Positions 24,574 to 36,500 of a stretch of DNA of 64,000 bases are shown here, piece by piece. The stretch is from Telmatactis stephensoni. Its lineage: Eukaryota > Cnidaria > Anthozoa > Actiniaria > Isophelliidae. The stretch lies in NCBI GenBank assembly GCA_029948255.1, contig JALIZF010001440.1, positions 124,001 to 188,000 on the forward strand. Reading direction: 5' to 3'. The notes beneath the pieces were generated by a model, which saw only the letters and a program-made list of their open reading frames with translations, made no database searches and was not told the origin of the DNA. How positions within the stretch are numbered: the stretch's first letter is position 1; each line of letters begins with the position of its first letter. Both the position numbers and the translations under genes were made by a program.

Positions 24574-27500
24574 ATGGACCCTGGTTTGGCCCAGCTACTA
24601 AGAATGGCCTTTGGCCTTCTAAAAAGTGGTGTTGTGTGGTGGAACATGCCTGTTGTCTTAATCATGACCTACACGTTCTACCATCGCGAAAGGATGATGG
24701 ATGAAAACCTGTTTGACTCGTACCCAAAGACTCTTCCCGCCAAAAAAATGAAGTGCATCGACCCCGTACTAGGTGAGTCGACTTCTGGACTTGTTAATCT
24801 TCTTTAAGATAAAGGTCAGGGTTATAGTACGATAGGACAGAGGCCATTACTTGGGCAAATAATATCCTTTCTTTGGCGGTAGTAAGCTGTAGTAGCATTC
24901 CATATTTGGCAACAACATCTTCTGATTCCATATTTCATGTATTTGGTAGCAATATTCCATATTTGCTAATCACATTCCATATTTGGTAGCCCCATTCCAT
25001 ATCTATTAATCGCATTCCATATTTGGTAAACACATTCCATATTTGGTAATCACATTCCATATTTGGTAACCACATTCCATATTTGATAATCACATATATT
25101 TTGTTGACAGTACACTTGCACATTTGCAGGAAGCCACATTTCATATTTGGTAACATTGCATATTTGTCGCCTATTTCCATATTTGGCAACCACTATCCAT
25201 AATATTTAGTGATTTCCCAATTTACGTTGTGTTCAGTCCTTTTACATTTTTATGCACTATGTTTTGGATGAATCCATTTTGGTTTGCCAGATCTTTATTT
25301 CGCGTATCCGGGGAAGAACGCGTAAAGCCAGAGAAATAAACTTGAAAACTTAGTTGCAAAGACAAGGTTAATATTTTCCTCCAGGTCATAGGTTAGTTGG
25401 ATGTTACAACAAATATATGCTGGAAAATCATGGATTTACAAAAGTCCTCACAAGCAGTTACATGACACAAGAAATGTGCGTACATCGTTGTGAGTCCACA
25501 GGGTACCCATACGCTGCTTTATTCAATGGTGACTCGTAAGTACTTAACACTGAATAGAGGCTTTGCACTATCACGTGATGGCATGCAGCCATGACAGGAG
25601 GCACAACAATAGAGTCTTTTCCCCCTGGGAAACTGAACTCTTTCTCGTGTAAAACCATGCAGATTCATCCAGACTCTATTGTTTCTGCCTCCTGTCATGG
25701 CTGCCGTCACGTGATGGCGCAAAGCCTCTATATGCATCATTTTGAGCTTTATCTCGCAATGATATGAAGTTTTGTTTAGTTTATTGTCTTCACCCTCCTA
25801 AGAAAGCAGGGACCACAACAATTAATTTCGCCAACTGACAGTGGGCTCTTTAGTGTAGTAGGTCAGACCACACACCGGCAACTTTATAACCTGCTCTCCC
25901 CGATCGAATAGTGGCGTGTGTTCTCTAACGCCCCTCCAATGCAAGTCTTGAAACGTGGAGAACCAGAGCGGTCTACGGTTTGACGTCCTTATCGATCCAA
26001 GAAGACGTAAAGATCGAACCGTTCGCATATGTAATTAGGCAGCACTTTCAATTTAATTATTTAAAGACCCTGATGGCTGGTCCGGCCGGTTCTGGGATTC
26101 GAACCCCGACTTTCCGTACTGAAGAGCGGTGCTCAACCAACTGAGCCAACAGCGCGGTGGTCAAGATGTTGAGTCTTTGTAATAACTGAAGAAATTTCCC
26201 CGAAGCCATCCGAATATTTATTTTTTAGGCCGCTGAAATCTTTTCCAACTCAATTAAACGGCATATCATTGTCCCTGCTTTTAAACAGTTTCCATCAAAG
26301 GAAGTGTTTTGAATTCTAAACTGATTGCGTTCAACTTCAGATGCTATTGCGGGAAAAAGTACAACGTACGCAAGACCAGCGTATGCAAATGCAGGAGAAT
26401 GTGCAAAGGTGACAAGACACAAGTTTGTGGCTCCAAAAGGCATCAAAAAAGTGATGACGATAACTGCTCTCTATTTAGAACAAGTACGTTAATATACTTA
26501 GAATATGTACGTTAACGTAGAACAGGTACGTAAACGTAGAATAGGTAGGTAAACGTAGAACAAGTACGTTAAACCCAAAACAATATGTGAATACGTAAAT
26601 ACGTAAGATATCAAGTATACGCAAATATAGAACGAATACGTTCGTAGGTAAACGTAGAATATTAAGTACGGAAATGTAAGTATGTACGTTTAGCTAAACG
26701 TAATAAGTACGTGAATGCCGAAAGCTAGTACGTAAAGCAGTAACTTTTGTGATATTTTTCTGTACTGATAGATTTCTGTACGGAGGAAATGAAAAAAGCA
26801 CGTATGGTAGATGGTACATGTAACAATTTAAAGAATACCGTTATGGGGAGCAGATTTTATCGATTGGGTCGAAACTTTCACTACAATCACACTGTGCTAC
26901 CAAAAAAACAGAAACTACTGGAACCTAATCCGCGACTAGTTGCTAGAAGGTATATATACATGTTTGAATTCGTATGAAAACATGCTCTTCCTGCATACTA
27001 GCAACGCATACAAAATGGCCAAGCCAAGTCACCTACTAACCAGGCGTTCTTAGGATTTGAAGAGTTTGGGATTCCTGTGTAAAAATTGCGGATGCGGAAG
27101 AAATGAAGCTGAGCAAAAAACGTGGACTATGGGGGAAGAGAGGGGCGAAGAGATAGAAAAAGAGTAAACGGTTGTTTTGCATATTACGTACCCCGTAGTC
27201 TTATAGGATAGGTGTCCCTGTCCCTAATTCAGAATTAGATTGAGCAGTAGCAAATTCGTGCTCTATCTAAACGTTAACGTTCGAATATAGCGAATATAAT
27301 GCGCACTGGCAATTATTTGTAGTTTTCATACGAAGTGTAGACAATAATTAAGAGGACTTTGATGTGTTATATGCGACCACTCACATTGTATTACACATTT
27401 TGTCCAGTCAACTCATACCCGAGTTTATAACTCGAGTTTATATTTATCAGCGCATAAGCGCTTAGCTTGATCCCATACCTCATATCTATTGTTCTGATCA

Positions 27501-30500
27501 AGGTTGATGACACGTGATACTTTCAAACCTGCTAAGTCGTTAAACCTACTTGCTGTTGCTTGGGTCCAGTTTATGACGCATGACTGGTTCGACCATGGAC
27601 GACCAATCGTTGGTGAAAATCAAATCAGAGTTCCTCTTCAACATGATGATCCTATGTACGAAAGGTTTAAAGGTGAGAAAGATAAGCCCTCTCGATCTAT
27701 GAATACCTTTGTTAGTCAACACGCTGCTCCGTGAACCATAGTTAAATATCAAACTTTACCTATCATCTGAAAAACACACTTCCATTGAGTAACAAAAAGT
27801 GATGCTGGAAAAAAATTCAAAAGACTTGAATTAGTGCGCGGCCTTCGGTGCGAGAGGTCCCGAGTTCGATCCCCAACCATACCTTACATGTACTTGTTTC
27901 GACTTCTTTCCAATCTGTGTAGCTCTAATTAGTTTAAACACCCTTAAAACGGAGCAATGATGGAGAGAGGGGAGTAAAATGAGCGCACCGTCGACCTCAG
28001 GTTTTTCAGTTGAATTACTGTTACGAGTTATCGACGTTAAATATGGTCGCTTTACTTTACTTTACTTTACTTTATACAGTAGAAGTCAATTGTCAACTAT
28101 GCTTTTGGAATATAGTTGAGCTAGCGCCCTATGGAATGAAACGCACTAATAGCGCCCTAATAAAATGATGGTAAAAAATTAATAGCTACTGGAACACACT
28201 TAGGGTACTGTAGTGTTATGTTGTAATTGGGTTTTTCGTATGGTCCTGGTGCAGAGATTCGATTGTCCATAATTAAATATCAGACCCCAGAGAACTTGAG
28301 ATAGAAATAGCATTTAATAATTTGTAAAGTACAATGCGCGGATGAATTGGCCTGGACGTCACAATATCCAACGTGTTCAAACATACGCGATATATCCATG
28401 CGTCCTTTTTGTTTATTAGGTAACTGGTCAGTAGCAAGAACCCGTCCAGACAACTGCAAAGAAGATCCATCCAGACCGCTTTCCTTTCAAAACTACGTGA
28501 CTCATTGGTGGGACGCATCACAAATCTATGGCAGCGATGAAGAAACTAACAGAAAACTGAGAAGCATGACTCATGGGAAACTTAAAGTAGATGATGGTGG
28601 ATTTCTCCCACTAGATCCCCTAACAAACATTGAAATTACTGGTAAGATGTATCTCCTTTACAGTGATACTCGTGTGCAAATGAATATTTTAATTTGCGTC
28701 CTTCTTCCTGCATGCATGACATTTGACTGGGGACCGGACATTATTTACAAGGAGTGGGGACTGGTGCAAATAGAGGGAGGCCACAGATTTTTATTACACT
28801 CACTCTATAAGAATGTTATGTGTGTATGTATGTAGAAAGGGGGGATGGACCATCAAAAGTTGAGCAGTTACCTTTTTCATTTGCACCAGCCCCCCCCCCC
28901 CCTCCCTGTAAATAATGACCAGTCCCATTTCCCTCCGTCCCCCCCCCTTCCCCCTTCTTTGCTTTCTCCATCCCCTCCCTTCCTCCCATCCTCCCCCCTT
29001 CTCTTCTGTTTCTCTCTCCGAATCTAAATATACAATTTCTAATACCATGATTATGATTTAAAGGATTCTCTGATAACTGGTGGGTAGGCTTGAGTCTAAT
29101 GCACAATGTATTTACTCGTGAACACAACTCCATTTGTGACATGTTGCTTACCAAGCATCCTTATTGGTCAGATCAGAAGCTTTTCGATACGGCAAGGTAG
29201 GTCCCAACACGGCCCGGACTCGTGTTTACTTTCAAATCCCAAGAAATGACTGCCGTCAGAGCTTTAGGGGTGAAATATAGAGAAAATGGCCCCTAGAAGC
29301 GATGTAGATTAAGAGGCTGCTAACGCTAGCCAAGCTAGGGTTAAAATCAATGGTTTTTGTTCGATTAAAACCTGCGTTAACGCTAACGCGCTTTTAAACA
29401 AATGAGCCCAGACCATAACCCAGTTGTTTGAAAGACGATTAGCGTTAACCCAGGATTAAATCTAAAAAATTCATTTATTTTAACCCAGGATTAGCGTTTA
29501 ATCGCCCTTCGAACAACCAGACCCATAGCGCAAAGAGCACGGAGAAACAAAATCTACCATGCGCGCATATTCTTGCTTTAATGGGGTACGGGATTTGAAT
29601 TATTTCAATTTTAGAGAAAAAAATATATAGAGCAAGAACATACTCCAAATATGTTCAAGCCTCAATTAATAAAGGTCCTTCGATACATCAAGCATAGAAA
29701 GTTGTATTTTGGTGTACTGATACATCATCAAGCAAACCAAATAGGGACATCCTGGTATTACAGGACCTTCCGCTGGCCTACGAACGTTGTTGTGGTTTCA
29801 CTGTGCGTCATTTCAAAATATTCAAACAATACTTACTTTGGTAAAGTTTCAAGCCTTCGATCTTCGTCTAGAATGTCCCGAAAATAAGACATTTGGTTTT
29901 CGTACTGAGTCAGTTACTGAAAATAAACCTTCAGTGTTGATCATATCGCGATATCTGACGAAGGAATTTGAAAATCCACCATCGGTAACCAACATAACCT
30001 TCTTAACGATGCAGGGAAGCTTTAGCATGAAAAAATGCTGACAAAATAATTCTTTTAGTTACCCTTTTTATTTATGTATAAAATCATTGTGACCTTGGAT
30101 TGGTTCTGTTATTTCGACAATTCCCTGAGGACGTCAGACAAACCAATGGGATTCCTGGAAAATATATTAGCATAATAATGAACTTCGCCGAATAGACTAC
30201 CCCGATTAGACATTATAATCATTAAGTGTCTAAATAGTGCAGCGGTCTAAGGTGATATCTAAAGGTATGGATTAGGGTCCGGATATCGTCTCCCTCCCTG
30301 GCCTTCGGGCTAAGTCAACTGTTATATGTAGCACCGGGATAGCGTGGATGGGGCCGAAATCTTCATCCGTAACGTAAGTCGATTCGATGTCTCAGCTTCT
30401 TTGAATGTCTCGGGAGAATCGTCCCAAAATTTAATTTATTTTTTCCTATTTTCAAATTACTTATCCATTTTTTTACTTTGTTTCCGGGGGGTGAATATAT

Positions 30501-33500
30501 TTAGGGTTACAGGTTCGAGCCTCGTGGATGCTAGATTTTTTATTTCTTTTTTCTTCCTTTTTTTCTTCTTTTATCCCTCTTCTTGCTCTTTTTATGTTTC
30601 TCTCGATTTTTGTATTGATATTTAGCTTACAAATTTCATTTCAAAGAATTATTTCTCATTATTTATTCATTAAGCTCTTATCAGTGGCGAGGTGCAGTCC
30701 ATTTACATTGTCTTTTTTTACATAGAATGTTTGTTCGTTGCGGGCGATGTTTAGTGAGTGACGCCACGTTGATTTCGATTCGTGATTTTTTAAGTTCTTG
30801 CTTATTTGGCAAAATACTGAACTTTGCGATTTTGCGACTGATCTACTTACTGCAAAAACGCTTGTAACGCGACCAACAACGAATTCAAACTTTCAGTTGG
30901 ATTTTGGGTTCAGTTTTGATCCACCAATCATGTGAAGGGGGCAGAGCTTATGCAAATGCCCTCAAAGGACCTCAAGACGGATGGCGAACGTGGATCGAGG
31001 TCGGATTGAAGGCATTTCACATGATTTACGGATCAGAAAAACCCAAAATCCAACTAAAAGTTTATAGTTGTCGATCGCAATACAAACGTTTTCTCAGTAA
31101 TTTTCAAGTCATTTTATATTCACGACACTTTCATTTCGTCACGCGCTTTAACCACGTTATTCTTATTTTTAAGATACGGGCACAGGATGCAAACTTGTTC
31201 AGTTTCTGAAACATATTGTGCGCCACACAGGGATCCCATCACAGTTACACCATGTGTCCAATGCAATGTTGCGCGCAACGCTGCAGAAAAAAGTTGCAGA
31301 AGTAGAACTTGATCCTAAACCTGAAGCTGTTTTGCGGTAAAGTTGGTTACAGGATTGCAGCTAGAAATGGCTGGATGGCGAGGTCTCAAAACATGTAATT
31401 TATGAAAATCGAGGCACGAGATTAGCATAAATTAATATTTTAGTCCTTAGGATAATAGTGTGGTATACACCCTTCTAATAAATCCCACAATGCTTGTTTT
31501 CCGCACTTGACGTCAAATCTATTCTTTTCAATTGCATTCACATTGTACAAGTTTCAAAAGAATAAATTTGACGTCAATCGCGGAAAACAGTACGTTGTGG
31601 CATTTATTAGAAGGGTGTATATAAATACCACATTGTGTGTACCACGGTGCTGGCCGTATTGTAAGTCATCTACAATCAGCCTCGCCGTCTTTGGTTCGTC
31701 CTTGTTTTTTCTTAGACTCTTTAGCTTAGTTCATTTCATGTAAACCTTAATTTTAACCCCAAAGGTTCACATCTTAGCATTGGTTGGGGGTACACGGTCC
31801 CTTTTTCCACAAAGTGGTTTTTGGGTTTACGTGTCCGGCTATGATGTTTTATTAGTTTTCAGCAATGTATATATTCGGATCCTGGTTGTTGCAATGAATA
31901 AGATATGTGGGTCTGGCTGACCAACCTGTCCAAGCGTTAATGACTGTGTTTTATTGGAGTCTAGCCTCCTCCGCAGGCTACTCCTTTCCTTTATTGGGTT
32001 TCCTGTGGGATCTAACCGGAAGAGCGAAGACTGAAGACGAGAATTTGGAAAGAGTGAAGATCTCCTGTTTCTCCTTATCCTTTTTTGTTCGCCCCCAGTC
32101 TCTCATCTTTGCAACAGGAAGCCCAAGAGAAAAAAAAGGAGTTGCCTGCGGAGGAGGCTAAGTGGAGTCAAAATCCACATATTATAGACCTCTTCGTTGG
32201 TGGAGTCAAAATCCACATATTATAGACCTCTTGGATCAAATACGATATTAATTTAAAAGGAATTTTTTGATAAAACAATAAGGTAAAAGTTTATTTATCC
32301 ATCTGTTTTCAGACTGATCAATTCAGCTTTAATTGCCAAGATTCACGTGGTTGAATGGACACCTACAATCCTCAATGAAGCATTTGTAAATGAATCTGTC
32401 ATGGTTGAATGGTTTGGTACTCTATCGCCAATGGTTGTTGGTTATTTGAAAGAGCACAAAATCACCTTGAACCGCAGTGTATGTGCCTACTATTGTTTGT
32501 TTCTACTATATCATATTTTTTTAAATTTATTCTTTATTTTGTTATATTAGATAAGATCATCTTTCCTCATTGATTTTATAATATTCTTCATACTTCTACA
32601 TTCATTCACGGTTTTAATTTGTGTATTCATTCATTCATTCATCCATCCATCCATCCATCCATCCATCCATCCATCCATCCATCCATCCATCCATCCATCC
32701 ATCCATCCATCCATCCATCCATCCATCCATCCATCCATCCATCCATCCATCCATCCATCCATTCAGTCAGTCAGTCAGTTTACTGCAGTCAGTTTATTCA
32801 GTCAGTCAGTCAGTCAGTTTACTGCAGTCGACCAGTTTATTCAGTCAGTCAGTCAGTCAGTCAATCAGTCAGTCAGTCAGTCAGTTAATCAGTCAAGTAA
32901 TCAATCAATCAAGTAGTCTATTCTTTCACTCGTCCAGTCTTTCATCTTTCAATCTTTCATTCGTTTAATTAAACCTTGGGAAACATCAATTAATTCCTCA
33001 TGATCACAATAGACTTAATTTGCTCTCTGATTTCAGGCTGTTCATGCTAACATTGGTTATCCAAGCGACTTTGGCGCTATGAACGTTCCATTTACTTTGA
33101 CTGAAGAATTTGCGTCTGTCTATCGCTTCCACTCTTTTCTACCAGACACGATTGAAATAAAATCTATGGAAACAGGTCAGTGACTGCATGCATAATTTCA
33201 TTTGTTCGATTGTTCGATCTTATCTGCCAATTTGAATATCGTCGTGAGGTAAAGGATAAAATTTCCCTATGTTTTACTGATACGCCGTTAAGTTGCCGCA
33301 GCCGGCAAATCCATACATAACCTCTCTTTCGAAAGAGAATTCTTGCCAGTTTCAATTAGTAAGGGTCCGGGCCATGCATGGGAAAGGAGGGACAGCAAAC
33401 AAAACCAGCAACAGGCCAGATAGAGAGCCAGACAAACCAGGCAACATATAAAAGACACCGAAAACTTTTCGGTTTGATGATCAAACCTGACAGTGGTGGG

Positions 33501-36500
33501 AACGAGCATTCACTGTGACTGTCCTAACTTCGCGATGGGCCATGCACTACTTCTGGTGGTAATTTCTCGCTTCACGACGCATCAGCTATTAGCTGACCAT
33601 AATTCACTTAATCTTTCTATATTTCAGGTGAGAAAACAGGAAATAAATACAGCCTACCAAATTTTTCCTTTGGAAAAGCAGCTCAAGTGTTTGACGATAA
33701 CGAAGTGAAAGACATCGTGTACACATTTGGTACCGACAACCCTGGTGCACTCGTTTTGAACAACTACCCAGCAACTACTGCAAACATGGTTGTACCAGCA
33801 CATCAAGGTCACGGCTTTGAAAGGGTAAGCAAACAAGTTCAGTTTGCGGTACTTGGTAGTTCGCATCCAACTGGAGATATACATAGGTATACATTTCTAT
33901 TTCACATGGCTGATGACCAATTGCAAGTGACTACGCCTCATATTTGCACCGTTCTTGAATTGCCCGCGCTTTTGAACTAAAGATAGACTAGGACGCTAGG
34001 TGTTAATTTTAATTGATTGACGAGTCTCAACGATAGTGACTAAGCTTAAAGACATTTTCCGTTTAAGTCCCAACCAGCCAGAACGGCTAGTTTGTAAATG
34101 GTACACCTCTCTTGGAACAGGCCTACCCCGGGCCCTAAAATCGCCGTTATTTTGGGCGATCTTGGGCGATATTAGGCAATCTTAGGCGATATTGGGAATT
34201 TTAGTCACTTCGAGTTGGCGCTCTTGGGCGATCTTGGGTGATATTAGGCGAAATTAGGCGATATTGGGAATTTTAGCCATTTCGAGTTGGCGCTCTTAGG
34301 CGCTCTTGGGCGATCTTGAGCGATCTTGGGCGATATTAAGCGATATTAAGCGATATTAGGCGATTTTAGGGCCCGGAGTAGGCCTTGGAACTGGTTCCTG
34401 CATGTTCTATAAAATGTACAATTTACAGCGCAAAGCTCAAAATGTATGACCATCTATAATGATTCTCATACTTTCGACTGAGCAATCATCCAAGCGGTTA
34501 GCACCAGAGCATATTCTCAAATCTTATCTGGCTCTTATGTAAGCGCTGATTGGAGGATGGCGGGACAAAAAGTATGTCAATACATTGGTCATAGTTTCGA
34601 GCTTCGCGCTCGAACTACAGCCCTGCTTGCCAGCTGGTTTCCTTAATAAGTAGAAAACATCCTAAGTGACTATGCATGCTTGCTCAGCTCTTGAACTTCG
34701 CGTGCGCATTTCTTGAGTAGCGCTACCCTAACTTTACACTGTTGAAAAATGGCACAACGACGCCAGCCAACTGCTAATGTAACTTCTTCCATATTAGCAT
34801 TAACATTATATTTTCACTCTAAATTTGAAGCATTTATGTTGTTTTATGAGGGTCTGGATGGGGGTGTGCAAATGTCAGTTGTCAGTTAGATTTTGGCCTT
34901 TTTGTCGGTTGTCAGTTAAGTGGAAATTAATGATTAACAAAGGCTTTTATTTATTTCTCATGGCATTTTTTCTATCTAAGCCAGTTTTACGACCAAAATT
35001 CAGCAATTTGACATCCACTTGAACTTTGTCACATGCAACTGTCCCTGGGAGAGATGGGTTATGGAGAAAAACGACTATTTTTTCGGATTTTGGTTGAATT
35101 GTCAGTTAAAAACAGGCTACACAAATGTCAGTTGCCATTTAAATTCTAAGGCATTTGTCGGTTGTCAGTTAAATTTTGGGCCATTTGTCAGTTGTCAGTT
35201 AACCCCATCCAGGCCCTCTTTTATAGCTTATTGATCTGGCAGCCATTGATATCATTCGTGATCGCGAGCGTGGCGTCCCAAGATACAACAAGTTCCGTCA
35301 ACTTCTTCAACTCAAGACTCTCTCTTCCTTCGAGGAATTTGACGTAACACCTGCTCAAGTTGAAGTGTTAAAGAGGATATACAACAACGATATCAACAGT
35401 GTTGACTTGTTGGTTGGATCTCTGGCTGAGAAGAGACCACCGGGGTTTGCCTTTGGTGAAACTCCCTTTCAGGTGTTTTTGTTGATGGCAAATCGACGAA
35501 TGATGACAGACAGGTAATCATTGTGATGGCTGTAAATGATGACAATGTTGAAGAATTGTTAGCTATGCCAAAAGTCTACAACGATGATGCTGATGATGAT
35601 GATGGTGGTGGTGGGGGTGAACGAGTATTATTGCTATGTAGTGATGGTTAAGGGACTGTAGTTTAACATTTAACAAATAGATTCCATTTTTCCGTGCGTC
35701 TGTACTCTAATGGATGCACAGATGACGGCAAAATATGGAGAAAACAAAAAAGTACGCCCCGAGACGAGTCGAGTGGCGTGACTGTTCTCACCACATTTTA
35801 ACGTCTTGTGTGCATCTATTTACAGACCTACGGAAAAAATAGAATATATTTGTTTTATATAATATTCATAGAAACATTTCAATCAATTAGAGCGCGCGTG
35901 AGATTCATTGACGTCATTTATGCGCGGTTCTCGACCAATCAGAACGCGCGTAATATATCATATAATAACATACAGAGGAGCATAACCAAGAGAATTGCTG
36001 GGTTTCATCCATTCCTTCGGGAATCAAAAGACAATGAAGCGGTAACCATGTTGGATGAACAAACACGAGACGCTAATGAGAATCTTTTGTTGAAGCTCAT
36101 TCAAGATGGCTGCCGTGACGTCACATGCACCCCAGCAATGGGACTCCACCGTTTCTTGGCTGATTAAAACCTTGGGTAACCAAATGGGACATTTTATCCC
36201 ACATTTAATTTAGGGCTCTTTTAACTCGTTTCGGTCTCCTTCTGTTACATCGAATTAACTTGAGCGATAGCGCTGGTAGGGAATCAAATATATAACATTA
36301 ATAAAACCTTCAGTGCACTAGTGGCTAGTTGCCACAAAGTGGTTCTAACAATAGCTCAAAAGCGAACAAGGTGTCATATCATGTCTATGGTATGCTCGTT
36401 ATATATTAACACCAACTCAAAATTAAGCAACTGCATGATCAAGAAGAAATTGCTAGGCTGCAAGTGACGTCACGGCAGCCATCTTGGATGAACTTCAACA

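Noticed and set aside
26078..26155. Functional tRNA gene
   Set aside because: A and B boxes are present but the acceptor stem does not pair and the anticodon arm is bulged; it is a tRNA-derived repeat.
35808..36167. 119-codon open frame on the plus strand
   Set aside because: It runs across the MITE family at 35986-36138 and has no family resemblance; it lies inside a gene A intron.
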